Source: JADKAV01 sp963818505
GTDB taxonomy: Bacteria > Actinomycetota > Actinomycetes > S36-B12 > UBA10799
Assembly: GCA_963818505.1 (NCBI GenBank)
Contig: CAWFSJ010000005.1
Coordinates: 1,054,001 to 1,118,000 of the forward strand
Length of the DNA stretch: 64,000 nt
Direction of reading: 5' to 3'
Part shown: piece after piece, positions 52,151 to 60,710 of the stretch
Layout of the letters: each line of letters begins with the position of its first letter
How positions within the stretch are numbered: position 1 is the first letter of the stretch
The notes under the pieces: model-generated
What the model was told of the DNA's origin: nothing
The model's database searches: none
What the model saw: the letters and a program-made list of their open reading frames with translations, nothing else
Position numbers and translations under genes: made by a program

Positions 52151-53329
52151 TTAAGTGACGGGCGGGCTGCCCTTGAGGTGGGGAGTCGGGTCCTGGTCGA
52201 ACTCCGAAAGCTCTTCCTCGGTCGGGATCTCGGCCTCAATGTCAGCAGCGTGAACCGTGTTGCGCATCGCCCATACGACCCAGGAGCCGAAGGCCACTAC
52301 AACGATTCCGACGACGATCCATGCCAGAACAGTGGGCAGTTGGGTCAACCAGTACATGCAGAAGGCCAATGCCGCGGCGAACGGGATCGTGAAGATCCAC
52401 GCGGTGACCATCTCGCCGACGACCTTCCAGTTCGCACCCTTACCGGACGAAACACCAGCACCGACCACCGAGCTGGCGGCGGCCTGAGTGGTCGAAATGG
52501 GGGCACCGAGGGCCGTGGCCCCGAAGATCGCGGTACTGGCCCCGATGTTGGCCGCTGCACCGGAGTTGGCGTGCAGCGTGGTGATCCGCAGGCCCATGGT
52601 TTCGATGATCTTCCAGCCGCCCCAAAGGGTACCGAGGGCGATCGCGCTGTATGCGGCAAGCTCGACCCACAGGGGCAAGACGATGCTCTTGCCCTCGGAG
52701 GTGGTGTACCCGGCTCCGAGGAGCAGGGCGCCGATGACACCCATGGTCTTCTGCGCGTCGTTGGCACCGTGGCCGAAGGACAGGGCTGCGGCGGAAACCA
52801 ACTGCAGGCCCTTGAATGAACCGTGGTCGTCGTGAAGTTTGAAGATCCGCTGAACGAGGAACACGATGTACATGAGGACGAAGGCGATCGTGAATGCGAC
52901 AAGCGGGCTTGCGATGATTCCGATGGCAGCCTTCTGGACCGCGGACCAAGTGATGGCCGACAAACCGCCAGCGGCGAGTCCGGCACCCACCAGGCCACCG
53001 ATGATGGCGTGACTCGACGACGAGGGCATGCCGATGTACCAGGTGATGTAGTTCCACGCGATGGCCGCGAACAATGCCGCGAAGATCACCGCCTCACTGG
53101 CGAACTCCTCCTTGACCGTCTTCCCGACGGTGCTCGCGACGGCGGTGCCGACCACGAACAGGGCCAAGAAGTTGAAGAAGGCCGAGAAGGCCGGGGCCCA
53201 CTTCGCGGGCAGGGCGCGGGTGGCAACAACAGTGCCAACCGAGTTGGCCGCATCGTGGAAGCCGTTGGTGAAGTCGAAAAGAAGCGCCACCGCGATGAGC
53301 ACGATGATGGTAATTAATGTCCAGTCCAC
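52151..53329 (-). CDS. pit: PiT-family inorganic phosphate transporter
   Basis: The 392-residue membrane protein has both PiT signature halves: FDFTNGFHDAANS near residue 18-30 and SFGHGANDAQKTMG near 205. It should take up phosphate, often as the metal-phosphate complex, with protons. The start GTG 53329 follows GGAGGG. A PHO-box-like repeat lies about 80-97 bp upstream in the shared region with the gene at 53489. The SulP gene converges on it from the other side. Confidence 0.92.
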   Translation of the reverse strand: MDWTLITIIVLIAVALLFDFTNGFHDAANSVGTVVATRALPAKWAPAFSAFFNFLALFVVGTAVASTVGKTVKEEFASEAVIFAALFAAIAWNYITWYIGMPSSSSHAIIGGLVGAGLAAGGLSAITWSAVQKAAIGIIASPLVAFTIAFVLMYIVFLVQRIFKLHDDHGSFKGLQLVSAAALSFGHGANDAQKTMGVIGALLLGAGYTTSEGKSIVLPLWVELAAYSAIALGTLWGGWKIIETMGLRITTLHANSGAAANIGASTAIFGATALGAPISTTQAAASSVVGAGVSSGKGANWKVVGEMVTAWIFTIPFAAALAFCMYWLTQLPTVLAWIVVGIVVVAFGSWVVWAMRNTVHAADIEAEIPTEEELSEFDQDPTPHLKGSPPVT

Positions 53330-53408
53330 CTGTATCCACCCTCCAGTTTCACAACAGGTAACTACATCGTTGCCATCTGATCACCTTGAGGTAAAGGTGG
53401 CCGGAGCT

Positions 53409-53426
53409 GTTCACCATGTGTTCATG
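53409..53426. promoter_or_regulatory. PHO-box-like direct repeat between pit and the 53489 gene
   Basis: GTTCACC (53409-53415) and GTTCATG (53420-53426) are spaced 11 nt apart, the spacing of PhoP-binding units in Streptomyces. They read toward the rightward gene and lie 62 bp before its start. The leftward pit start is 80 bp away. Phosphate-related genes on one side support a role in phosphate control, but the orientation fits the rightward gene better. Confidence 0.45.
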
Positions 53427-53488
53427 CAAAGGTCGTACTCCCGTCGCCCGCTGGCGAGTGGGGCGGCGAGGGCACCAAACTGAGGGAC

Positions 53489-54001
53489 ATGAACAAATCG
53501 CAGCTGGCCATCCTCACCGACAACGAGCGCCTGCTCGTTCTCGAGACCACTTCGCAGGCACTCGCGGACCTCGACGAGGATGCGGTGGCGGAACTGCACG
53601 ACCGGATCCGCAGGGCACGCAACAAGTACACCGGCCAGTACCGACGGGGAGCCTCGGAACGCGTTTCGAAGACCGGTGGCCGCGGCAAGGCGTTCGGCAA
53701 GAACCAGCGTGCCCGGGACAAGGCGGAGGTGTTCGAGGACGCACTCGCCCGCGTGAGCCGCAGACTCTCGGTGCTGGCCAAGCAGAGCGCCGCCGACCTC
53801 AAGGCCGAACGCCTGGCAGCGGCCGCCGCAGCCAAGGCCGGCCAGAAACCGTCCGCGGATCCCGCGCAGCGCCCTGGCCCGAAACCGACGGGGCCGAAGA
53901 AGCGTGGGGACGCCGCGACGCGGTCGACGCGTACGGAGCGCCGCCGCGCTGACACCCGCGCGCAAGGTGCCCGCAGGCAGGCCAAACGCGACTCCAAGTA
54001 G
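53489..54001 (+). CDS. Conserved basic protein of unknown function
   Basis: The 170-residue protein opens with MNKSQLAILTDNERLLVLETT, a helical part with LHDRIRRARNKYTGQYRRGAS and KAEVFEDALARVSRRLSVLAK, and ends in a very basic, low-complexity tail (KKRGDAATRSTRTERRRAD). The first part looks like a conserved actinobacterial family; the tail could contact nucleic acid or be disordered. No function is recognised. It starts the rightward run of three genes and is divergent from pit, sharing the PHO-box-like region. Confidence 0.65.
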   Translation: MNKSQLAILTDNERLLVLETTSQALADLDEDAVAELHDRIRRARNKYTGQYRRGASERVSKTGGRGKAFGKNQRARDKAEVFEDALARVSRRLSVLAKQSAADLKAERLAAAAAAKAGQKPSADPAQRPGPKPTGPKKRGDAATRSTRTERRRADTRAQGARRQAKRDSK

Positions 54002-54022
54002 TCCGCAAGGGAGGAAGAAGCC

Positions 54023-54232
54023 GTGGCCAACAAGAGGTGGTCGGAGTTGTCCGGCGCTCAGAAGGGTCTGATCCTCACACTGGCCAGCATCGAGTTGTCG
54101 CTGACCGCCACAGCGGCGGTCGATCTTGCGCGGCGACCAGCTGAGAAGGTGCATGGCCGCAAGGGTCTTTGGGCTATGGCCTTGTTCATTCAGCCAGTTG
54201 GACCTGTTGTCTACCTGCTGAAGCACCGATGA
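54023..54232 (+). CDS. Small membrane protein, PLDc_N-like
   Basis: The 69-residue protein has two membrane helices (about 14-34 and 48-66) with the ARRPAEKVHGRKGLWAMALFIQPVGPVVYLL arrangement (abridged) seen in PLDc_N-type small membrane proteins. GTG 54023 follows GGGAGG. It overlaps the hydrolase start by 4 bp (ATGA). Confidence 0.75.
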   Translation: MANKRWSELSGAQKGLILTLASIELSLTATAAVDLARRPAEKVHGRKGLWAMALFIQPVGPVVYLLKHR

Positions 54233-55113
54233 GGCCCAGCCGCCTGATCCCTGGGCTGGTGATGCTCGTGGCGGTGGTTGCCAGTGTCGTCAAGTCCGGG
54301 TCAGCCATCACTGCCGGTCACCCGACCTACCTTGTCCTACTGGTTGTGGTTGCTGCGGCCGGAGTCGCCCTGTGCATCTGGGCGTTCGGCCGCAAGCCAA
54401 AACCCGGTAGGGCCAGGACTGTATTGCGATGGGCGGCCGCTGCGGCCGGTGTGGGCCTTGCTGCGCTCACATACTGGCTGGCCCCCTACCTCGCGACGGC
54501 TGTCCCGACGACGGCGCCGGCGGCGTCCATCAGCAGCACCAATACCGGGATCCTCATGCTGCCCACCCAGGCCCGCCGCACCGGTGTGGCCTTCATCCCG
54601 GGGGCGCTTGTGGATCCGCGCGCGTACGAGCAGATCTTCGTTCCCATCGTGCAGGCCGGCTACCCCGTCTACATCGCCAAGCCGGCGCTCGGTCTGGCCT
54701 TCGCCGTCCCCGACGTGGTGGGAGATGCCGAAGCCGCGTACCCGTTGGTTGAGGAATGGGTCGTGGCGGGCCATTCACTCGGTGGTGCAGTGGCCTCGGG
54801 GCAGACTGATCAGGCGGCCGGTTTGATCCTGCTCGGGGCCTACCCCATCAACGACATCAGTAGTGCCGACGTCCCGGTCTTGAGCGTGTCGGGCAGCAAC
54901 GACGGCCTTTCGACGCCTGAGGATATTGAGGCGAGCAAGGCGGATCTCCCAGCGGATTCCGAGTTCGTGGTGATCGACGGCGGCGTGCATGCCTTCTTCG
55001 GCGACTATGGTCCGCAGGCCGGTGACGGTCAACCGGGCACGACCCGAGAACAAGCGCAGGAGCAGACTCAACAGGCGATGATCGACTTCCTGGACGGGCT
55101 GCCAACGTCCTGA
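54229..55113 (+). CDS. Membrane-anchored alpha/beta hydrolase
   Basis: The 294-residue protein has three membrane-type segments near the N-terminus (about 7-85) and an alpha/beta hydrolase domain (about 110-285). The nucleophile elbow is GHSLGG, and a late ASP-type position (SGSNDGLSTPED) and the HAFFGD histidine complete a plausible triad. Residues FIPGALVDPRAYEQI form the oxyanion-side strand. It probably hydrolyses a small ester outside or at the membrane. Translationally coupled to the PLDc_N-like gene. The acyltransferase gene converges on its end with a 1-bp gap. Confidence 0.8.
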   Translation: MRPSRLIPGLVMLVAVVASVVKSGSAITAGHPTYLVLLVVVAAAGVALCIWAFGRKPKPGRARTVLRWAAAAAGVGLAALTYWLAPYLATAVPTTAPAASISSTNTGILMLPTQARRTGVAFIPGALVDPRAYEQIFVPIVQAGYPVYIAKPALGLAFAVPDVVGDAEAAYPLVEEWVVAGHSLGGAVASGQTDQAAGLILLGAYPINDISSADVPVLSVSGSNDGLSTPEDIEASKADLPADSEFVVIDGGVHAFFGDYGPQAGDGQPGTTREQAQEQTQQAMIDFLDGLPTS

Positions 55114-55114
55114 G

Positions 55115-56395
55115 TCAGCCGATTGCGGCCCTCACCGCATCCACGAGGTTGTCGCGTGCATGCAGCAACTGGTCGAAGGCAGGACCTTTCGCACGTCGGA
55201 ACGCCCGAGCCACGAGCACGACAAGTTGTCCTTGTTCGGCCACGGCGACCGTGGCCCCGAGGCTGGCCGGGCCGGTGGACGCCATCAGCGCTGCGCCCAT
55301 CAGACCCCCCCTGCGGTACCCCCACCACCCCAGACCTGCCCACATGGCAGGGAACGCCAGCATCGCGAAAGCCGGCTTGAGACTGGCGGCGGTAGCGGGG
55401 GCGACACCGGTCATGCTGATGGCGCGAAGCCCGACCATGGGCAGGCCGTTGACCGCCGCGCCGTATAGCGCGAAGGGGGTGAGGGCCAGCAGGCGACCGC
55501 TGCGAGAAGCCAATTGCCGACCGGTGAGTGCCACGTCGGGCAGTTCGGATTCACTGAGTCCGAGCAACTCGAGTGCGGCCGCGTGGGCCTGCAGACGCTG
55601 GCGCACCTGTTCCTGTGCGTGCGGTGATGCCTGGCTGAGCTTGTCCGCGGTCGTCGCCACATCGCTGTAGGAGAGCTCCCTGCCTGCGGACCCGGCATGC
55701 AGGTAAACGACCGCCGCCGCTTCGAAGTCTCTTCGCTGCTGCCAGTCGGAGTACTCCGAAACCACGGCACCAAGGCTCTGTGCCACCATCTCGGTGAGCG
55801 CATGGACGGCCTCGTGGTTGGTCTCGTTCAAGGCCTCGTCCGAGGGCAGCGCGGGTACCAGGTCACTCATCCGGACCGGCGGCCCGACCTGCACCAGGCA
55901 GCGTCCACGCAGTACGGAGATGTCGAAGTAGTGCAGGCCCATGGGCAAGATGCTGACGTCGATCCCGCGCGCCCAGGCACCCAGCAGGATGCGCGCGGCA
56001 CCCGTGCGCAGCGGAGCCAGCCGCGGTTCGGCGATGCTCTCGCCCTCGGGGTAGATGGCCAGCAGGTCCCCGTCTTTCAGTCCCTCGTAGGCGGCGTCGA
56101 ACATCGAGGTGTTGTTGGCAGAGTCCCCGTGGTCCTGCCTGCGCGACACCGGAATGGCGCCAACCGCGTTCATTATCGGCCGTGCGATCGGGAAGCGCCA
56201 GATGATGTCTCTGGCCAGGAATCTGGGGAACCTCTTGCATCCCGCGATGACCGTCAAGATGTCGCCGAGACCGCCCCCATGATTGGCCAGCACCAACGTT
56301 GCACCGTGCGGTTCAGCCGTGGTGCGACGCACGTCCACCGAGCGGAAGGCGGTGTCGGTGGCTGTTGCCACCAGGACAGTGATGATGCGGTTCAA
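55115..56395 (-). CDS. PlsC-like lysophospholipid acyltransferase
   Basis: The 426-residue protein carries the acyltransferase core (about 25-240): NHGGGLGD (the NHx5D variant of motif I) and IYPEGES (motif III). The second half (about 245-426) has membrane helices (about 300-400) and a final helical segment. It should acylate a lysophospholipid or glycerol-phosphate-type acceptor at the inner membrane. The TTG start at 56395 overlaps the stop of the upstream CREST-like gene (TTGA), with GGAGG 8 nt before it, so both are made together. Confidence 0.78.
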   Translation of the reverse strand: MNRIITVLVATATDTAFRSVDVRRTTAEPHGATLVLANHGGGLGDILTVIAGCKRFPRFLARDIIWRFPIARPIMNAVGAIPVSRRQDHGDSANNTSMFDAAYEGLKDGDLLAIYPEGESIAEPRLAPLRTGAARILLGAWARGIDVSILPMGLHYFDISVLRGRCLVQVGPPVRMSDLVPALPSDEALNETNHEAVHALTEMVAQSLGAVVSEYSDWQQRRDFEAAAVVYLHAGSAGRELSYSDVATTADKLSQASPHAQEQVRQRLQAHAAALELLGLSESELPDVALTGRQLASRSGRLLALTPFALYGAAVNGLPMVGLRAISMTGVAPATAASLKPAFAMLAFPAMWAGLGWWGYRRGGLMGAALMASTGPASLGATVAVAEQGQLVVLVARAFRRAKGPAFDQLLHARDNLVDAVRAAIG

Positions 56396-57045
56396 CGTTT
56401 TGCCTCCGGGAGTGCTGTGACGGCCCACAGGGCCAGGGCGGTTGCGGTCAGGACATGCCACAGCGCGTGGCCTTGGAACAGCGAGTCCGGTTCGCACAGG
56501 GGACCGCCGGTGCGGCTCAAGGCGAACACCACCACACCGACGCCCAAACATGCGAGTCCGGCGTAGAGGGCAGGGCCGCGGTTGCGCAGGCCGCGGCGGT
56601 AGATCTTGATCTCAGTGATCACCAAGGCGACACCGGCGACGGCAGCGAGCAGGGCACTTATGCTCGGCACGAACGCGATTATCGCCACCGCCACGGCTGT
56701 GAAGGCCCAAAGACCCCGCTGGAACCGCGGCAGCCCCAACGAGCTGAGGTCGATCGACAACCCTGCAACCAGCGCGATAGCCAGACCGGCATCGTGCAGT
56801 AACGGTTCGGGGCCGTAGGCCGGCCCGTGGTAGTCGAGGCTGCCCAGTCCCGCCGCCACGAGCCCGATCGCGTAGACCCAGATCTGTGGACGGGCCACCG
56901 GTTTCAGAGGGTTGTCGCGTCCGTGCGCCCACCACAGGACGAACACCGCGGCGAGGATGTAGGCGGCCGAGGATGCGAACAGGACCGGTTGCCCCCAGGT
57001 GTCGATGCGCGTCTCGCAGTCACCGCTACCGGGCAGATCCTCCAC
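56392..57045 (-). CDS. CREST-superfamily (ceramidase-like) membrane hydrolase
   Basis: The 217-residue protein has seven membrane helices. The CREST-type residues are visible as GSLDYHG (Ser, Asp, His), LLHDAG, and QGHALWHVLTA (paired His), matching the metal-dependent transmembrane hydrolases that include alkaline ceramidases. It probably cleaves an amide or ester in a membrane lipid. The GTG start at 57045 is chosen because the frame upstream runs through the palindromic repeat at 57112. No clear Shine-Dalgarno is seen. Coupled to the acyltransferase. Confidence 0.7.
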   Translation of the reverse strand: MEDLPGSGDCETRIDTWGQPVLFASSAAYILAAVFVLWWAHGRDNPLKPVARPQIWVYAIGLVAAGLGSLDYHGPAYGPEPLLHDAGLAIALVAGLSIDLSSLGLPRFQRGLWAFTAVAVAIIAFVPSISALLAAVAGVALVITEIKIYRRGLRNRGPALYAGLACLGVGVVVFALSRTGGPLCEPDSLFQGHALWHVLTATALALWAVTALPEAKR

Positions 57046-57111
57046 GACGATCAGGTTAAGGGATGGGCAGACCGAGGCTTCGCAGGCTGGTTGCAGGGCA
57101 CCCGCCGGTTG

Positions 57112-57179
57112 GTTAGATGTTGTGCTGTTGGTTAGCGAATCCACGCGTTGTTTCGCTAACCAACAGGACAACCTCTAAC
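57112..57179. repeat. Palindromic repeat, copy 3
   Basis: Arms at 57112-57139 and 57152-57179 are reverse complements with two mismatches over 28 bp and a 12-nt spacer containing ACGCGT. Here it lies in the region between two divergent genes (CREST-like and PASTA-like), so a simple terminator role does not explain all three copies. Confidence 0.8.
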
Positions 57180-57293
57180 GCGGGCAGGGTCGGGGCGGGC
57201 GGGATCGAGGCCGGACGCGTGGCGATGACAGCGCCAACAGGCACCCGCGAAGCGCTAGCGTTTGTGTGAACTCATGTGAAAGGGCTGATCCGG

Positions 57294-57878
57294 ATGACGA
57301 CCTGGCAGCAGAACCCCGTCGACGCAGTGCAGGTGCCGCAGACCGTGGGCCTGAGCCCTGAGGTGGCGTTCAACCTCGTGGGTCAAGCAGGGCTGGCACC
57401 CATGTTCCAGGTCCAGCAGGTTCAAGGCCAAGCCCTGCCGGGTGTCGCCACGCAGTGGGGGCAGGCACCGCCGTCGTTCGCAGGTCAGGCCCCGACACCG
57501 GGCCAGCCAGCGGCTCAGATCATCGCGCAGAACCCCGTGGCAGGGGCGTGGGTTCCGCGCGGCTCGGTCGTCTACATGGAGTGGGTGCAGGTGGCTCCCG
57601 CTACCAAGAAGAGTTCCCCGGTGGGGTGGATCGTCGCCGCAGTCGTCGCCCTAGCAGTTCTCGGCGGACTTGCGTTCTTCCTGTTGAACGGCGGCAGTTC
57701 GGACCCGGAGCCCTCGAAGTCACCGACTGCGACAGAGACGGTAACCGAATCCGCGAGCCCCCGGCCGACACGGACAGTGACCGCGACCGCGACAGCCACT
57801 TCGACGGCCACGGCCACCGCCACGGCCACTGAGACCTCCACCGAGACCTCGACAGTGACGGCCTCCCCGACCCCCTGA
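57294..57878 (+). CDS. PASTA-like domain protein with membrane helix and Thr-rich tail
   Basis: The 194-residue protein has a PASTA-like segment near the N-terminus (VQVPQTVGLSPEVAFNLVGQAGL), a linker with IIAQNPVAGAWVPRGSVVYMEWV fitting the end of such a domain, one membrane helix (about 115-138), and a low-complexity tail of Thr/Ala/Ser/Glu. PASTA domains bind cell-wall fragments, but here the PASTA part precedes the helix, so its orientation may be cytoplasmic unless the tail faces outward. ATG 57294 follows GAAAGGG. Role unknown; a cell-envelope link is likely. Confidence 0.65.
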   Translation: MTTWQQNPVDAVQVPQTVGLSPEVAFNLVGQAGLAPMFQVQQVQGQALPGVATQWGQAPPSFAGQAPTPGQPAAQIIAQNPVAGAWVPRGSVVYMEWVQVAPATKKSSPVGWIVAAVVALAVLGGLAFFLLNGGSSDPEPSKSPTATETVTESASPRPTRTVTATATATSTATATATATETSTETSTVTASPTP

Positions 57879-57900
57879 GCTCCTCTGGCATGGTGAGTCC

Positions 57901-59238
57901 GTGTCGGAACGACCGGTCCACCTGCGCGATGCCACGCGGTTGTGGGCCTACGTCGGGCTGAACAGCTTCGGAGGTCCAGCCGGTCAGATCGCGGTCATGC
58001 ACCGCGAGGTGGTGGACAAACGCCGCTGGATCAGTGAACGCCGGTTCCTCCACGCCCTCAACTACGCCATGGTGCTCCCCGGGCCCGAGGCCCAGCAGTT
58101 GGCGACCTACATCGGCTGGCTGATGAACGGGATCCGTGGCGCGCTCGTGGCCGGGATCTTGTTCATCGTGCCCGGGTTCATCGTGATGATGGCGCTCTCT
58201 GTGATGTATGCCGTCTACGGGCAGGTCGGGTGGGTGGCCGGGCTATTGCTCGGTCTGCAAGCGGCTGTGCTGGCCCTGGTGGTGCAGGCTCTCATCCGAA
58301 TGGCGGGCCGGACGCTACACACCCGCCTGCTGCGCATCGTGGCGGTGGCGGCATTCGTGGCTCTCTTCTTCTTCGCCGTGCCCTTCCCGGTCGTGATCAT
58401 CGTCGCGGGACTTGTGGGCTGGTGGACCGGGCGATCCAGCGGCTCGTCGCCGATGGAACTCGAAGGTGCCCAGGCAAACCCGGATCCCCGGCCCCTGTTG
58501 TCCGACGATGAAACCGTCGACTCGACTCAGGCCCGACGAGCACTCATCGCCGCTGCCTGCTGCCTGGTGCTGTGGCTGACCCCGGTCGTGCTATTGGTGG
58601 TCGCGCTGGGCAGCGAGAGCACGTTGACCCAGATCGCGCTGCTGTTCTCAAAGACGGCGGTGCTCACCTTCGGTGGGGCCTACGCAATCCTGGCCTACGT
58701 CTCGCAACAGGCCGTGCTGAGTTACGGCTGGATCACAGCAGACGACATGACCACCGGGTTGGGGCTTGCGGAGACCACACCGGGGCCATTGATTCTGGTC
58801 GTTCAGTTCGTCGGTTTCCTGGCCGCGTACAACAACCCCGGCAGCCTGCCGCCGTTGCTCGCGGGCTTCATCGGGGCGGTCATCACCGTGTGGGTGACGT
58901 TCGTGCCCTGCTTCATGTTCATCTTCGCGGGCGCCCCGTTCGTCGATCGCCTGCGGCACAGCGCCGGTCTGCATCATGCACTCTCCGCGATCGGGGCGGC
59001 CGTGGTGGGCGTCATCGCGAACCTGGCTCTGTGGTTCGCGCTGTCCACCTTCTTCACAGTTCGTGTCGTCGATTACGGACCCCTGGTGCTCAGCGTCCCG
59101 CAATGGTCGACCTTGAACCTGTGGGCGGCAACAGTTGCCGCGGTGGCCGGCGTGCTGGTCTTCGGCATGGCTTGGCCCACGTTGCGGGTCTTGGCGGTGT
59201 GCGCTGCCCTAGGCGTGCTGGTCTCCCTGGTGGGCTGA
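57901..59238 (+). CDS. chrA: Chromate transporter ChrA (two-domain CHR family)
   Basis: The 445-residue protein has two CHR halves in tandem with about ten membrane helices. Motifs in the first half include LNSFGGPAGQIAVMHREVV and LPGPEAQQLATYIGW, and in the second TFGGAYAILAYVSQQAV and LAETTPGPLILVVQFVGF. ChrA proteins export chromate and possibly related oxyanions. A hydrophilic linker of about 35 residues joins the halves. No regulator is adjacent. Confidence 0.9.
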   Translation: MSERPVHLRDATRLWAYVGLNSFGGPAGQIAVMHREVVDKRRWISERRFLHALNYAMVLPGPEAQQLATYIGWLMNGIRGALVAGILFIVPGFIVMMALSVMYAVYGQVGWVAGLLLGLQAAVLALVVQALIRMAGRTLHTRLLRIVAVAAFVALFFFAVPFPVVIIVAGLVGWWTGRSSGSSPMELEGAQANPDPRPLLSDDETVDSTQARRALIAAACCLVLWLTPVVLLVVALGSESTLTQIALLFSKTAVLTFGGAYAILAYVSQQAVLSYGWITADDMTTGLGLAETTPGPLILVVQFVGFLAAYNNPGSLPPLLAGFIGAVITVWVTFVPCFMFIFAGAPFVDRLRHSAGLHHALSAIGAAVVGVIANLALWFALSTFFTVRVVDYGPLVLSVPQWSTLNLWAATVAAVAGVLVFGMAWPTLRVLAVCAALGVLVSLVG

Positions 59239-59283
59239 TCCGCCACTGGGCATGTGACCGGATCTGCGAGGTACCGTGCCGCC

Positions 59284-60096
59284 ATGGTGGAGATGACACA
59301 GCCTGTGCACTGGGTGGACCGCGCGGGTCAGCAGCAGGGCCCCGAAGCGCTTGAGGCGGTCGTCGCCCGGGTGAAGTCGGGCGAGGTGCCCGCCACGGCG
59401 CACGTCTGGTGGGAGGGGGCCCCTGGCTGGACCCCGCTCAACCAACTCGGCGTCGATCTGGGGCAACCGCCGCCGCCCGCCTCCGCGTCGGCCTCCTTGA
59501 TGAGCGGGATGACCGACCAGCAGCTCGACGACGAGTTCATCGACCTGGTCGGGCGCAGTTGGGACATGTACAAGGAGACCGAGTTCGCGACCTCCATCGA
59601 CGAAGCGATGCTCGGCGGGGTGATCACCGCGATGGTCGACTGCGGGTTCGTCCTCATCGACCTCGAGACCGCCAACGTGTGGGCGGGGACCACCGGTAGC
59701 CACCGGCTGAGGTTCGAGGAACCAGCCGATCACTCGCGGGTCAACGTCTCCCTGCAGCACCTGACACCTGACCCCGCTGTGGCCAAGATGATCGGCCACC
59801 GCGCTTCGGTCGTCATCGGTTACGGCCAGCGGGTGCCGGAGTTCAGCAAGGTCGGCAACGCGGTCAAACAGGAGGTGCAAAGCGGTTTCATCGCCTCGCC
59901 CGAACCCGGCACGGTCACGTTCGATGCCGATCTATCGTCCGGCTACGTGTACGCACAGATCGACCTGCTCATGGAGATCGAGCGGTACGTGGATGGACAT
60001 CTGGATGTCGATCACGAACTACTGCGCAAGCACATCGCGAGTGTGGTCTACACGATGAAGACCTTCATCCAAGCCCGGTTCGGGGAGGTGTCCTGA
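59284..60096 (+). CDS. GYF_2 (DUF4339)-domain protein of unknown function
   Basis: The 270-residue protein starts with a GYF_2-like domain (about 5-60): VHWVDRAGQQQGPEALEAVVARVKSGEVPATAHVWWEGAPGWTPL (abridged). The rest (about 85-270) has a helical SWDMYKETEFATSIDEAMLGGVITAM part and a beta-rich region with no known motif. GYF_2 domains are thought to bind peptides. It overlaps the following gene by 1 bp, forming a two-gene unit. Cytoplasmic. Confidence 0.72.
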   Translation: MVEMTQPVHWVDRAGQQQGPEALEAVVARVKSGEVPATAHVWWEGAPGWTPLNQLGVDLGQPPPPASASASLMSGMTDQQLDDEFIDLVGRSWDMYKETEFATSIDEAMLGGVITAMVDCGFVLIDLETANVWAGTTGSHRLRFEEPADHSRVNVSLQHLTPDPAVAKMIGHRASVVIGYGQRVPEFSKVGNAVKQEVQSGFIASPEPGTVTFDADLSSGYVYAQIDLLMEIERYVDGHLDVDHELLRKHIASVVYTMKTFIQARFGEVS

Positions 60097-60626
60097 TGGG
60101 CCTCTTCAACGCGATGACCAACTACGCGCACAAGTCGGAGTTGCGCGAGTCCAAGGACGAGATCGTGTGCGGCCAGATCGTGTCAGGGCTGTCCCACCAT
60201 GGATGGCGGCCTTACCGGATCGTGGCCGACGCGGACAAGCAGACACTGGGTTTCAAGGTGCCCGGTGATGATGTCCTGTCGGCGGTGTACATCATGGTCG
60301 ACCGCAAGTCGGGTTCCGGCTCGATCAGTCAGACCATGGGCAGTCGAACGGTGATTGGGTTCACCGCTGAGATGCGCAACAAGGTGACCGACCCCGACGA
60401 CCTCGCAACGATGTGGCGCACCGATTTCGCCAACCTGTTCAAGATGCCAGTCTCCGGGGAGGTACGGATCAACCACCAACTCAACACCGTGAACGCGCGC
60501 ACCTTCCACCTGGTCAACCTCGATGACTACGTCACCGGATCGTCGGTCAACACCGAGCAGCTCATCGGGTGGATCGTGGCGCAGGTGAACGACCTGCGCG
60601 AGCGGCTTCGACCCCTTAAGAAGTAG
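60096..60626 (+). CDS. Conserved protein paired with the GYF_2 gene
   Basis: The 176-residue protein is not recognised. It has no signal or membrane segment and looks alpha/beta (HGWRPYRIVADADKQTLGFKVPG, SAVYIMVDRKSG, RIN-x-x-LNTVNARTFHLVNL). Overlap with the preceding stop suggests co-translation and a joint role. Small two-component protein pairs of this kind are common in actinobacteria, but no function can be given. Confidence 0.6.
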   Translation: MGLFNAMTNYAHKSELRESKDEIVCGQIVSGLSHHGWRPYRIVADADKQTLGFKVPGDDVLSAVYIMVDRKSGSGSISQTMGSRTVIGFTAEMRNKVTDPDDLATMWRTDFANLFKMPVSGEVRINHQLNTVNARTFHLVNLDDYVTGSSVNTEQLIGWIVAQVNDLRERLRPLKK

Positions 60627-60710
60627 GCGGGCGGGAGTACCCTTGAGGTAGCAGGAGGTCGAACGTCGGCCAACTGGGTCGAAACGACGGCCTCCGGGGG
60701 AGGGGACGTC

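Noticed and set aside
57112..57171. N-terminal extension of the CREST-like protein through the palindrome
   Set aside because: The extra 42 residues are encoded by the repeat itself and appear in the same frame from the other copies, so they reflect the repeat and not the protein.
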